Shown in pieces: positions 51,179 to 60,132 of a stretch of DNA of 64,000 bases. The DNA is taken from positions 124,001-188,000 of the forward strand of contig NZ_LIPF01000004.1 in the NCBI RefSeq assembly GCF_001905385.1, read 5' to 3'. Source of the DNA: Streptomyces sp. CB02414. GTDB taxonomy: Bacteria; Actinomycetota; Actinomycetes; Streptomycetales; Streptomycetaceae. A program made the position numbers and the translations under genes. Every line of letters starts with the position of its first letter. The first letter of the stretch is position 1. The notes under the pieces were generated by a model. That model did no database searches. It was not told the origin of the DNA and saw only the letters and a list, made by a program, of their open reading frames with translations.

Positions 51179-52248
51179 AGGTCGCCGTCGCCTACGAGCC
51201 GGGCGAGCCGCTGGTCCTGGAGGACCTGCCCGTTCCGGAGGTCGGCCCACGGGACGTTCTGGTCCGCGTCGCCGCCAGCGGCATCTGCCACACCGACCTC
51301 ACCTCCATCAACCGCGCCGAGCGCGACACCCCGCTCGTCCCGGGCCATGAGGCCTGCGGCACGGTCGAGGCCGTCGGCGCCGACGTACGGCGGGTGCGTC
51401 CCGGCGACCGGGTCCTCGCCTCGGTCTCCCCGGCCTGCGGCTCCTGTTGGTGGTGCGTCAACGAGATGTCCAACCACTGCGAGCGCGGGGCGACCCGTAT
51501 GGTGCCCCGCTTCGACCTGCCCGACGGCCGGCGCGCCCCGGCGCTGTGCGGCTGCGGCTCGTTCGCCGAGGCCATGGTGGTGGACGAGGCCAGCGTCGTC
51601 GCGGTGGAGACCGACCTGCCGGACGAGCAACTCGCCCTGCTCGGCTGCGGGGTGACCACCGGACTGGGCGCCGCCCTCAACACGGCGCGGGTACAGCCCG
51701 GTTCGAGCGTCGCCGTCATCGGGTGCGGCGGCGTCGGGCAGTCGGTCGTCCAGGGCGCCCGGATAGCCGGCGCCGCCACCATCGTCGCTGTCGACCTGTC
51801 CGCCGACCGGCGGGCCGCCGCCCTCGCCGCCGGAGCCACCCACGGCGTCGACCCGGCCGACGGCGATACCGTCGAGCAGATCCGCGCGCTCACCCGGGGC
51901 CGGGGCGTCGACCACTCCTTCGAGGCGGTCGGCCTGCCCCAGTTGATGGTTCAGGCGTTCGACCTGGCCCGTCCGGAAGGCACTGTCACCTACATCGGCA
52001 TGCCCCCGAGCCGTGACGCGGAGCTGACCCTGCCGGCCATCTCCGCGATCTTCAGCGGCAAACGCATCCAGGGCTCGGTCGTAGGTGGCTCCCAGATCCT
52101 GCGCGACTTCCCGCGCTTCATCCGCCTCGCCGAGAGCGGCCGCCTGGACCTGGCGTCCATGGTCACCCGCCGCATCACCCTCGACGAGGTCAACGAGGGC
52201 CTCCACCTCCTCGAACAGGGCGAGGGGGTCCGCACCGTGATCAGCTGA
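51175..52248 (+). CDS. Zinc-dependent alcohol dehydrogenase (class III-like MDR)
   Basis: 357 residues, GTG at 51175 overlapping the ALDH stop. Catalytic zinc: Cys in ASGICHTDL, His/Glu in PGHEACG, Cys in LLGCGVTTGLGAAL. Structural zinc cysteines ACGSCWWCVNEMSNHC are complete. NAD loop VIGCGGVGQSVVQGARIAGA then VDLS. The GVTTGLGAALNTA segment is typical of benzyl/aryl-alcohol and formaldehyde-type dehydrogenases. Oxidises the alcohol produced by the P450s. A 59-base gap with GGAG separates it from the MFS gene. Confidence 0.5.
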   Translation: MKVAVAYEPGEPLVLEDLPVPEVGPRDVLVRVAASGICHTDLTSINRAERDTPLVPGHEACGTVEAVGADVRRVRPGDRVLASVSPACGSCWWCVNEMSNHCERGATRMVPRFDLPDGRRAPALCGCGSFAEAMVVDEASVVAVETDLPDEQLALLGCGVTTGLGAALNTARVQPGSSVAVIGCGGVGQSVVQGARIAGAATIVAVDLSADRRAAALAAGATHGVDPADGDTVEQIRALTRGRGVDHSFEAVGLPQLMVQAFDLARPEGTVTYIGMPPSRDAELTLPAISAIFSGKRIQGSVVGGSQILRDFPRFIRLAESGRLDLASMVTRRITLDEVNEGLHLLEQGEGVRTVIS

Positions 52249-52307
52249 TCCACCCGGCCCGCCTCCCTGAACCGACACCTTTCCCACCCACCGCCCGGAG
52301 CAAGACG

Positions 52308-53810
52308 ATGAGCGCAGCACCCGAACGAACAGCCACCACCGACGGGCCGCCAGGAGTCCAGCGCCAGGTCCTGGTCGCCCTCAGTGGTCTGCTCGCCGCG
52401 CTCTTCGTCGCCACCCTCAGCAGCACGGTGGTCTCCACCGCGCTGCCGAAGATGATCGGCGACCTGCACGGCTCCCAGACGCAGTACACCTGGGTCGTGA
52501 CGGCCACCCTGCTCAGCACCACCGCCACCACGCCCATCTGGGGCAAGCTCGCCGACCTGTTCAGCAAGAAGCGGCTGGTGCAGGTCGCCGTGGTCGTCTT
52601 CATCTTGGGTTCGGTGGCGGCGGGAGTGAGTCAGAACGCCGGCCAGCTGATCGGCGCCCGCGTGCTCCAGGGCGTGGGCGTCGGCGGCGTGCAGTCGCTG
52701 GTGCAGATAGCCATCGCGGCGATGATCCCGCCCCGCGAACGCGGACGCTACACCGCCTACCTGAGCGGTGTGACCTCCCTGTCCACCATCGGCGGCCCGC
52801 TGCTGGGCGGCCTCATCGTCGACACCGGCTGGCTGGGCTGGCGCTGGTGCTTCCTGATCAGCCTGCCCGTCGCCGTCGCCTCCCTGCTCCTCGTGCAGCG
52901 CACCCTGCACCTGCCCGTCCACCGGCGTGAGCAGGTGCGGATCGACTACCTGGGCGCGTCGCTCATCGCCTCCGGCGTGAGCGTCCTGCTCCTCTGGGTC
53001 TCCTTCGTGGATGCCTCCTTCGCCTGGCTCTCCTGGCAGACCGGCGCCCTGCTCGGCGTGACGGCCGTACTCCTGGGTGCCGCCCTGTGGGTGGAGTCCC
53101 GCGCCGCGGAGCCGATCGTGCCGCTGCCCATCCTGCGGCAGCGCTCCACCGTGCTGGCCATCCTGGGCAGTCTCGCGGCGGGCACCGCCATGTTCGCCGC
53201 CTCCGTCTACCTCAGCCAGTACTTCCAGGCCAGCCGCGGCTATTCGGCCACGCAGGCGGGCCTGCTGACCATTCCCATGATGGGCGGTGTCCTGGTCTCC
53301 TCCATCGCCGCCGGACGGATGCTCAGCCGGAGCGGGAAACTCAAGCCGTTCGTGCTCACCGGCTCAGTGCTGCTCACCCTCGGCTTCGCCGGGCTTGCCC
53401 TCACCGACCACCGCACCTCGCTGGTGCTGATGAGCGTGGCGATGCTGTTCGTCGGCTGCGGCGTCGGCATGACGATGCAGAACTTCGTCCTGGTGGTACA
53501 GAACTCCGTGCCCATGAAGGACATCGGCACGGCCAGCACGACGGTCACCTTCTTCCGCACGCTGGGCGGCACCTTCGGGGTCACCGTCCTCGGTGCCGTC
53601 CTGGCCCGGCAGGTCAGCGAGAAGACGACCGCCGGAGAGACGAGCGCCGTGGCCTACGGCGACGCCACCGGCCTGATCTTCCTGATCTGCACCGGCGTCG
53701 CCGCCCTGGGTATCGTCGCCGCGCTCCTGCTCAAGCCCGTCACCCTACGGGGCAGCCTGGAGCCGGCCGCCCGTCAGTCCGACGCCCCCACCGAACGACA
53801 GGAGTCGTGA
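52308..53810 (+). CDS. MFS transporter, DHA2 drug-resistance family
   Basis: 500 residues, ATG at 52308 with GGAG 7 bases upstream; 14 hydrophobic segments. VSTALPKMIGDLHGSQ, YTWVVTATLLSTTATTPIWG, KLADLFSKKRLVQ and ARVLQGVGVGGVQSLVQ are EmrB/QacA-type motifs. It is the second MFS pump of the island (the other is divergent at 44711). Probably exports the substrate or an acid product. Its stop overlaps the esterase start (TGATG). Confidence 0.5.
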   Translation: MSAAPERTATTDGPPGVQRQVLVALSGLLAALFVATLSSTVVSTALPKMIGDLHGSQTQYTWVVTATLLSTTATTPIWGKLADLFSKKRLVQVAVVVFILGSVAAGVSQNAGQLIGARVLQGVGVGGVQSLVQIAIAAMIPPRERGRYTAYLSGVTSLSTIGGPLLGGLIVDTGWLGWRWCFLISLPVAVASLLLVQRTLHLPVHRREQVRIDYLGASLIASGVSVLLLWVSFVDASFAWLSWQTGALLGVTAVLLGAALWVESRAAEPIVPLPILRQRSTVLAILGSLAAGTAMFAASVYLSQYFQASRGYSATQAGLLTIPMMGGVLVSSIAAGRMLSRSGKLKPFVLTGSVLLTLGFAGLALTDHRTSLVLMSVAMLFVGCGVGMTMQNFVLVVQNSVPMKDIGTASTTVTFFRTLGGTFGVTVLGAVLARQVSEKTTAGETSAVAYGDATGLIFLICTGVAALGIVAALLLKPVTLRGSLEPAARQSDAPTERQES

Positions 53811-55363
53811 TGCCGGCGACCGCCTCTCCCGAGGTCCGTACCACCGGCGGCACCGTCCGCGGCCGCACCGAGAACGGCCTGGCGGTCTTCCGCGGCATCC
53901 CCTACGCCCGTCCACCCTTGGGCGCCGACCGCTTCCAGGCGCCCCGCCCGGCGCTGCCGTGGGACGGCGTACGGGAGGCGAACGCGTACGGACCGCCCGC
54001 GCCGCAGGACGCGCACATGGCCGGCCGCAGCGGCGGTGACCTCTTCCGGACCGGCGGCGACGACTGGCTCACCGTGAACGTGTGGACCCCCGCCCCCGAT
54101 CCGGCGGCCCGCCGACCGGTCATGGTCTGGATCCACGGCGGCGCGTACAAGCACGGCTTCTCCGGCAGTCCCGGCTACGACGCCCAGCACATCGCCCGCG
54201 AGGGTGACGTCGTCTTCGTATCGCTCAACTACCGGCTCGGCGTCGAGGGGTTCGCCGCGATCGACGGCGCTCCGGCCAACCGGGGTCTGCTCGACCAGAT
54301 CGCCGCGCTGGAGTGGGTGCGCGACAACATCGGCGCCTTCGGCGGCGACCCCGGCCGGGTGACCGTGCTCGGCGACTCGGCCGGCGCCGGCTCCATCGCG
54401 GCCCTGCTGGTCATGGACCGGGCGGCCGGGCTGTTCGAGCGCGCGGTCGCGCAGAGCCTGCCGGGCACGTACCTCTCCGACGCCCTGGCCCGGGACGTCG
54501 GCGCCATCATCGCCGCCGAGGCGGGCCTGGAGCCGTCCGTGACGCAGCTGTCCGCGGTCGACCCGTCCCGGCTGGCTCGTCTCGGGCACGCGGTGGAGGC
54601 GAGGATGCGGCAGTACGCCGAGTCCTGGGGCGTGTTCGCGCACACCCTGACCCTCTTCTCACCGGTCGTCGACGGCGACGTGCTGCCGGTCGCGCCCTGG
54701 GAGGGCCTGGCGGGCGGCGCCGCCCGGGACACCACCCTCGTCGTCGGCCACAACCGCGACGAGTGGCGGACCTTCATGCTCTTCGGCAACCGCTTCGGCG
54801 CCATCAGCGCCGTGGAGACCGAGGAGGCTCTGCGGCGGTTCGGCCCGGGAGGGGCGGACGGAGCGCGGGCCTACCGCGACGCCTTCCCCGGCACGTCCGA
54901 CGAGGACCTCTTCGAGCGGGTGCAGTCCGACTGGCTCTTCCGCATGCCCACCCTCCACCTCGCCGAGGCCCAGCACGCCGGCGGCGGACGCGCCCACCTC
55001 TACGAACTGGCCTGGCAGTCTCCGGGGCGCGGTGGACTCCTCCGTGCCTGCCACGGACTGGACGGCCCCCTGCTGTTCGGGACGTACGACGCCCACCTCG
55101 GCCCGGTCGCCATCGGCCCGGACCACATCGGCGCCGCCGAGGCGCTCACCGCCCAGATCCGCCCGGCCTGGACGGCCTTCGCCACCACCGGGGACCCGGG
55201 CTGGCCCGCCTACGAGCCGCGGTCGCGGCTGACCCGGGTCTTCGACACGGAGCCGTCCGTCATCGCATACCCGCAGGAGGCCTCGCGTCGCCTCTGGGCC
55301 GGTCACAGCTTCACGGCGCTGCCCCTGCTGGGTGATGCGCCGCCGACCACGGGGGGCCGGTAG
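53810..55363 (+). CDS. Type B carboxylesterase
   Basis: 517 residues; ATG at 53810 overlaps the MFS stop, although the frame is open far upstream. Family signs: VFRGIPYARPPLGADRF, NVWTP, PVMVWIHGGAYKHGFSG (oxyanion hole), nucleophile in VTVLGDSAGAGSIAALL (Asp in place of the usual Glu in GESAG), and His in ACHGLDGPLLFG. Cleaves esters of bulky alcohols. Probably releases the hydroxylated substrate from an ester or opens a lactone in the island's pathway. No signal peptide. Confidence 0.5.
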   Translation: MPATASPEVRTTGGTVRGRTENGLAVFRGIPYARPPLGADRFQAPRPALPWDGVREANAYGPPAPQDAHMAGRSGGDLFRTGGDDWLTVNVWTPAPDPAARRPVMVWIHGGAYKHGFSGSPGYDAQHIAREGDVVFVSLNYRLGVEGFAAIDGAPANRGLLDQIAALEWVRDNIGAFGGDPGRVTVLGDSAGAGSIAALLVMDRAAGLFERAVAQSLPGTYLSDALARDVGAIIAAEAGLEPSVTQLSAVDPSRLARLGHAVEARMRQYAESWGVFAHTLTLFSPVVDGDVLPVAPWEGLAGGAARDTTLVVGHNRDEWRTFMLFGNRFGAISAVETEEALRRFGPGGADGARAYRDAFPGTSDEDLFERVQSDWLFRMPTLHLAEAQHAGGGRAHLYELAWQSPGRGGLLRACHGLDGPLLFGTYDAHLGPVAIGPDHIGAAEALTAQIRPAWTAFATTGDPGWPAYEPRSRLTRVFDTEPSVIAYPQEASRRLWAGHSFTALPLLGDAPPTTGGR

Positions 55364-55403
55364 GGACTCCCATGCTTGACGCGAGACAGACAGCCACTAA
55401 GAT

Positions 55404-55425
55404 TTAAATCAACGGACTGACTTAA
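55404..55425. promoter_or_regulatory. TetR operator 3, degenerate copy
   Basis: TTAAATCAAC then GGA, then CTGACTTAA: 19 of 22 bases match operator 2. It is 75 bases before the second P450 gene and likely lets the same TetR control a second promoter for the 55500-58255 block. Confidence 0.5.
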
Positions 55426-55499
55426 TTTGTCGCTGGATCCACGTCCCGTTGATTCCACCCTCGATGGCATCCCCCACCGAAAGACCGACGAGGAGCGCG

Positions 55500-56720
55500 A
55501 TGTCCACCCCCACCGAGACCGTTCCCGACTTCCCGATGCCGAGGGCGGCGGAATGCCCCTTCGCCCCGCCGCCGCGGCTGCGCCAGGCCCAGGCGGAGGG
55601 CCCACTGTCCCGGATCCGCCTGTGGGACGGCAGCACCCCCTGGCTCGTCACCGGCTACGAAGAACAGAAGGCGCTCCTCGCCGACCAGCGCTGCAGCGTC
55701 GATCCCACCAAGGACGGATACCCGTACACCAACCCGGCCTTCCGGGAGGCGGCGTCCCGTGGCGGAGTGCCGTCCTTCCTCAACCTGGACGACCCCGAGC
55801 ACGCGCGGATCCGCCGCATGGTCGCCGGATCGTTCACCATTAAGCGCATCGAGGCTCTGCGGCCCGCCGTCCAGCGCATGACCGACGACTTCATCGACCG
55901 CATGCTGACCAGTCCCGCACCGGCCGACCTGGTCACCTCGCTCGCGCTGCCGCTGCCCTCACTGGTGATCTGCGAGATGCTCGGCGTCCCCTACGACGAC
56001 CATGAGTTCTTCCAGACGCAGAGTGAGGTGGGCCTGCACCAGGACGTCACCCCGGAAGCGGCCCGGGCAGCGCACCAAGCCCTCTTCCAGTACCTGGAGG
56101 AGCAGCTCGACGCGAAGCTCGCCCGGCCCGGCGACGACCTGCTGTCCGAGTTCGCGGCACGGCATCGCGAGGGCGAACTCTCCCGCTTCGAGGCCGCCTC
56201 CCTCGGGCTGCTGCTCCTGGGCGCCGGCCATGAGACGACCGCCAACATGATCACGCTCAGCACCCTCGCGCTGCTCGAACACCCCGACCAGCTCGCCGCG
56301 GTCCGGGACACCGACGACCCGAAGGTACTCGCCCGAGCCGTCGAGGAACTGCTGCGCTACCTCACCATCATCCACCTGGGCAACCGACGCGTGGCCAAGG
56401 AGGACATCGACCTGGCCGGCCACACCATCCGGGCCGGGGAAGGCATCGTCATCCCCAGCGCCACCGCCAACTGGGACCCCGGCTACTTCCCGGAACCCGA
56501 CCGCCTGGACATCAGCCGTAACGCCCGCCACCACATGGCGTTCGGCTTCGGCGTCCACCAATGCCTCGGGCAGCCGCTGGCCCGGGTGGAGCTCCAGGTC
56601 GTCCTCGGCACCCTCTTCCGCCGCATCCCCACCCTCCGCCTCGCCGTGGACCGCGCCGAGCTGCCCTTCAAGGAGTACGGCGTCGTCTACGGCGTCCATC
56701 GGCTGCCCGTGACCTGGTGA
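55500..56720 (+). CDS. Cytochrome P450 (CYP105-like), second of three
   Basis: 406 residues, ATG at 55500 with GAGGAG 5 bases upstream. I-helix LLGAGHETTANMI, EELLRYL, haem loop FGFGVHQCLGQ (Cys355). Paralogue of the P450 at 47233, sharing segments through the whole length but differing around the B-C loop (residues 60-85) that shapes substrate choice. So two related oxidations, or one with relaxed specificity, are expected. First gene of the transcript under operator 3. Confidence 0.5.
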   Translation: MSTPTETVPDFPMPRAAECPFAPPPRLRQAQAEGPLSRIRLWDGSTPWLVTGYEEQKALLADQRCSVDPTKDGYPYTNPAFREAASRGGVPSFLNLDDPEHARIRRMVAGSFTIKRIEALRPAVQRMTDDFIDRMLTSPAPADLVTSLALPLPSLVICEMLGVPYDDHEFFQTQSEVGLHQDVTPEAARAAHQALFQYLEEQLDAKLARPGDDLLSEFAARHREGELSRFEAASLGLLLLGAGHETTANMITLSTLALLEHPDQLAAVRDTDDPKVLARAVEELLRYLTIIHLGNRRVAKEDIDLAGHTIRAGEGIVIPSATANWDPGYFPEPDRLDISRNARHHMAFGFGVHQCLGQPLARVELQVVLGTLFRRIPTLRLAVDRAELPFKEYGVVYGVHRLPVTW

Positions 56721-56763
56721 CCGGCAGACCTTTCACCCTGTCCAGCCCCACCTGGAGAGAACC

Positions 56764-57984
56764 ATGACTTCCGGCGCATACACCATCCGTCTGCCTCTGA
56801 CCAGCGACGGCCCGCTCGACCCGCCGGCCCCGCTGAAGGAGCTGCGCGACCGGTGTCCGGTGGCCACCGCCGTCCTGCCCAGCGGGGACACCGGCGCCTA
56901 CCTGACCCGTTACGAAGACGTCCGGCAACTTCTCTCGGACGGCCGCTTCTCCCGCCCCACGGCCGAGGACAAGGCCGCCCGCATCGCACCGGAAGGCGCC
57001 GGTGGCGTCGCGGCCGGCGGCGGCTCCTCCCTGGCGATCCCCCTCAAAGGGGAGGGACACCAGCGGTGGCGACGGCACCTGAGCAAGTACTTCACCGCCA
57101 AGCGCATGAGAGCGCTGCACCCCCGTATGACGGACACAGCCCACCTCTTGGTCGACCGCATGCTGGAGGGGAGAAGGCCGGCCGACCTGAAGGCGGCGTT
57201 CGGCTTCCCGCTGCCCGTGTACGTCATCTGCGACCTGCTGGGCGCCCCCGCCCACGACCGGGACCGCTTCTCCCACTGGTCCGACTCCTTCCTCAGCGTC
57301 ACCCGCTTCACCAGTCAGCAGACGGAGGCCGCGCACCGGGAGTTCGTCTCCTACATGACCGATCTGGTCGCTGAGAAGCGCGCCGAGCCGGGCGAGGACC
57401 TGCTCAGCGTCCTGATCGCCGAGAGCGCGGCGGAAGTCGCGGGCATGAGCGACGACCAACTCGTCGCCACCGGCATGGCCCTGCTGGTCGCCGGGCACGA
57501 GACCACCGCCAACATGATCGTCAAGATGGCCGCCATGCTCCTGAGCGACCGCGGCCGCTGGGAGCGCCTGCTCACCGACCGCTCCCTGACGCGGACCACC
57601 GTCGACGAGGCACTGCGCTACGACGCCAACCTCGGCAACTTCGGCACCCGCCGCTACCTGCACGAAGACGCCGAGATCGCCGGACAGACGCTGTCCGCCG
57701 GCACCACCGTCTTCTGCGACATGTCCTCCGCCAACCGCGACGAGCGCGCCTTCGCCGACCCGGACGACATGGACCTCGGGCGCAGCCCCAACCCCCACCT
57801 CACCTTCGGCGCGGGCCCGCACTCCTGCCTCGGCCAGTCCCTGGCCCGCACCGAGCTCCAGGTCAGCCTGGAGGTGCTGCTGGACCGCGTGCCCACGCTC
57901 CGGTTGGCCGTGCCCGAGGAGGAACTGCGGAAGATCGACGGACTGAGCGTGGGCGGCCTGAGCGCCCTGCCCGTCGACTGGTAG
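56764..57984 (+). CDS. Cytochrome P450, third, of a different subfamily
   Basis: 406 residues, ATG at 56764 with GGAGAG upstream. I-helix LLVAGHETTANMIV, ExxR in DEALRYD, haem loop FGAGPHSCLGQ (Cys355). The N-terminus (IRLPLTSDGPLDPPAPLKEL) and the HQRWRRHLSKYFTAKRMRAL region set it apart from the two CYP105-like genes. Lies 43 bases after the second P450 and 73 before the ferredoxin, in one operon. Substrate unknown. Confidence 0.5.
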   Translation: MTSGAYTIRLPLTSDGPLDPPAPLKELRDRCPVATAVLPSGDTGAYLTRYEDVRQLLSDGRFSRPTAEDKAARIAPEGAGGVAAGGGSSLAIPLKGEGHQRWRRHLSKYFTAKRMRALHPRMTDTAHLLVDRMLEGRRPADLKAAFGFPLPVYVICDLLGAPAHDRDRFSHWSDSFLSVTRFTSQQTEAAHREFVSYMTDLVAEKRAEPGEDLLSVLIAESAAEVAGMSDDQLVATGMALLVAGHETTANMIVKMAAMLLSDRGRWERLLTDRSLTRTTVDEALRYDANLGNFGTRRYLHEDAEIAGQTLSAGTTVFCDMSSANRDERAFADPDDMDLGRSPNPHLTFGAGPHSCLGQSLARTELQVSLEVLLDRVPTLRLAVPEEELRKIDGLSVGGLSALPVDW

Positions 57985-58057
57985 CACAGACGACCCTCCG
58001 CCCGCTCCGACTACCCGTCACCGACCCCACCCGTTACAGGGAAGCAAAGGAACCACA

Positions 58058-58255
58058 GTGAAGATCACCGTCGACGAAGAGAAGTGCTGCGGCGCGGGTA
58101 CCTGTGTGCTCGTCGCCCCGGACGTGTTCGATCAGCGGGACGAGGACGGCATCGTCGTCCTCCTCGACGAGAGGCCGTCCGCCGAGCAGCACGACGCCGT
58201 ACGCGAAGCGGTCACCGTCTGCCCGGCCTCCGCGATCGCGGTGAGCGAGGAGTAG
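58058..58255 (+). CDS. [3Fe-4S]-type P450 ferredoxin
   Basis: 65 residues, GTG at 58058, AAAGGA upstream. Cluster ligands: Cys10 and Cys16 of KCCGAGTC and the later VCPASAI cysteine. Only three cysteines occupy ligand positions, as in P450 ferredoxins of Streptomyces; Cys11 is extra. Acidic, single-domain electron carrier between the reductase at 48495 and the three P450s. Last gene of the island, followed by the strongest hairpin in the window. Confidence 0.5.
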   Translation: MKITVDEEKCCGAGTCVLVAPDVFDQRDEDGIVVLLDERPSAEQHDAVREAVTVCPASAIAVSEE

Positions 58256-58268
58256 GCCCCGAGCCCGG

Positions 58269-58321
58269 ACGCACCAGTGCCCGGCGGGCCACCGCGAGGG
58301 CCCCGCCGGGCACTGGTGCGT
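58269..58321. terminator. Very strong terminator ending the P450 island
   Basis: Perfect 20-bp stem: ACGCACCAGTGCCCGGCGGG (58269-58288) with its complement at 58302-58321 and a 13-base loop, 13 bases after the ferredoxin stop. It also separates the island from the convergent glycosidase operon. Confidence 0.5.
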
Positions 58322-58440
58322 ATGCGTCGACCTGCCTCAACGGAAGCAGCGCGCGTAGCCGACCTTCGCATCGCGGTGGCGCGCGGAGGGTTCCGGCGCG
58401 GCCGTGCCGGCGAGTCCTGTGCGGTGCAAGTCCGGCCGGG

Positions 58441-60084
58441 TCAGTGCATGTCGCGCGTCAGGGAGAGCGAGTCGACCGACAACGCCTGGCCGCCACCCGC
58501 ACCGCGCACCTCGATACTCACGATGGCCTCACCGGACGTGAGGCGCAGCCTCCCGAGTGTGCGGTCCTCCCAGCCGTCGGTGGCCTGGTTGAGGTCGAGC
58601 ACATAGGACTCCCGTCGGCGCCCGGTCACCCTGATACGTGCGTGTTCGAGCCCCCCGGCCGTCTTGACGGTGGCGGTGAGGCGGTAGGTGCCCGGCGGGA
58701 TCTCGTTACGCTGGCTCAGGGCACCGGAGAATGGGTCGGTGCTGGTGAGCGTGGCGGCGAACCGAGAACCGTTCGCACCGGGCGAAGTGTTGGTGATGAA
58801 GGGAGCGGCGGAGTACCCGGTGTCGACGGTGGTGACCCAACCGGTCAGCTCGGTAACCGTCACCCGGTCGGCGGCGAACTCCGGGTTGAGCAGGTAGTTG
58901 TTGCCCGCACCCACCCGCCACCGTCCGGTGCGGGCATCGAGCTGCCACTGGCTCAGCGAGTGGAGGACCGGGCCGTCGGCGGTGGCGGACAGCGGCATCC
59001 ACTGGTTGTAGCCGAGACCGTTCCAGGCGAAGTCCGCCCACCGGTCACCGGCGTAGATGACGGTGTCCCGCTCTCTGCCCTTGACGCTGATGAAGAACCC
59101 GGTCTGCGTCACGTGACTGTAGTCCCGCTCCGTGCCGGGCAAGATGTACTCACCGGAGTAGTCGCCGAGGATGTCGTCGGTCTTCGACCGGATGAGATAG
59201 GTGTGCGAGGAGTTCCAGCCGTGCAGGTCCGAGGTGGCGATGTAGTAGTGCCCGTCGAGCTTGAACATGGCGTTGCCCTCACGCCCCGCCGCGACGTACC
59301 CGACCCTCTTGGCCGGCTCGATACTGAGCGAGTCGGCGGGTGAGATGCGGCTGATGTACGAGTTGTTGCGGCCCTCGGCATTGCTGAACACCAGGTAGCT
59401 GCTGCCGTCGTCGTCGGTGAAGACGGTCTGGTCGCCCGTGCCCTGGGTCACCACGTTCTCGACGTGCGTCTGGATGTCGGCGTAGGTGAAGTCGCCGGTA
59501 GGGGTGTCGCTCTGCAGGAACAGCAGGGCACGCCCTGTGCGGTTGGCGTCGTAGGCCGTCTTCATCTGGGTGACCAGGACGTACTTGCGGGTGTTGCGGT
59601 TGTACACGACGCCGAGCCGGCCGAGCCACGAGGTCTCCGCGAGCGTCTTCATCCGGGACAGCGCGTCGCCCGCCACGTCCTTCGACGGCGGGATGTGCAC
59701 GGCGGTGGCAGTGGTGGCGATGTCGTTCTCGAACGTCCAGTTGACGAGGTCGCGCGAGGAGTAGGCGGTGATGGAGACGAAGGTCGCGTGCTTGTCGTAC
59801 AGCCGGGTCGGGTTGCGGTAGTACAGCTCCGCCCCGGCGTAGCGGACGCCGTACCAGTAGTAGCGGTCGCCGAAGCGGAAGACGCCCCCGCCCTGGGAGT
59901 AGATGGGATTGCCGTCGGTGTCGTGCCAGAAGGAGTCGTTCTGGATGGTGCCGAACGCGGAGGGGCGCCCGGCTGTGGAGTGGGCGGATGCCTGCGGGAC
60001 TCCGCCCAGTACGGTGGCGGTTCCGGCGAGGGCACCGGCGAGAACTGCTCGCCGGCCGATGTGCGGGACATGCGGTGGAGCCAT
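58441..60084 (-). CDS. Secreted GH43-family glycosidase, Tat signal
   Basis: 547 residues, ATG at 60084 with GGAGG 6 bases upstream. Twin-arginine signal HIGRRAVLAGALAGTATVLG ending near ASA-HS. Catalytic beta-propeller: DSFWHDTDGNPIYSQGGGVF, YYWYGVRYAG, DLVNWTF (the SxDLxxW type), FTDDDGSSYLVFSNAEGRN and REGNAMFKLDGHYYIATSD, resembling GH43 subfamily 24 exo-beta-1,3-galactanases. The last ~140 residues form a beta-sandwich, perhaps a carbohydrate-binding module. Probably cuts galactan side chains of plant arabinogalactan; the sugar is then taken up by the ABC system encoded upstream on the same strand. Confidence 0.5.
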   Translation of the reverse strand: MAPPHVPHIGRRAVLAGALAGTATVLGGVPQASAHSTAGRPSAFGTIQNDSFWHDTDGNPIYSQGGGVFRFGDRYYWYGVRYAGAELYYRNPTRLYDKHATFVSITAYSSRDLVNWTFENDIATTATAVHIPPSKDVAGDALSRMKTLAETSWLGRLGVVYNRNTRKYVLVTQMKTAYDANRTGRALLFLQSDTPTGDFTYADIQTHVENVVTQGTGDQTVFTDDDGSSYLVFSNAEGRNNSYISRISPADSLSIEPAKRVGYVAAGREGNAMFKLDGHYYIATSDLHGWNSSHTYLIRSKTDDILGDYSGEYILPGTERDYSHVTQTGFFISVKGRERDTVIYAGDRWADFAWNGLGYNQWMPLSATADGPVLHSLSQWQLDARTGRWRVGAGNNYLLNPEFAADRVTVTELTGWVTTVDTGYSAAPFITNTSPGANGSRFAATLTSTDPFSGALSQRNEIPPGTYRLTATVKTAGGLEHARIRVTGRRRESYVLDLNQATDGWEDRTLGRLRLTSGEAIVSIEVRGAGGGQALSVDSLSLTRDMH

Positions 60085-60132
60085 GACAACCTCCGTTGCT
60101 CGGTCAGGGAACTCGGCAGTGCGGCACTGGGA

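Noticed and set aside
49750..52248. 832-codon plus-strand frame across the ALDH gene in a second phase
   Set aside because: Its last part is simply the ADH gene (from 51175); the upstream part is Arg/Gly-rich out-of-phase translation of the ALDH gene.
53087..55363. Fusion protein of an unknown N-terminus with the carboxylesterase
   Set aside because: The 241 extra codons are out-of-phase MFS sequence. The esterase starts at 53810 with a TGATG join.
58380..58440. Possible riboswitch-like sequence (GTGCGGTGCAAGTCCGG)
   Set aside because: Short resemblance only; it lies between two convergent 3' ends, not in a leader.
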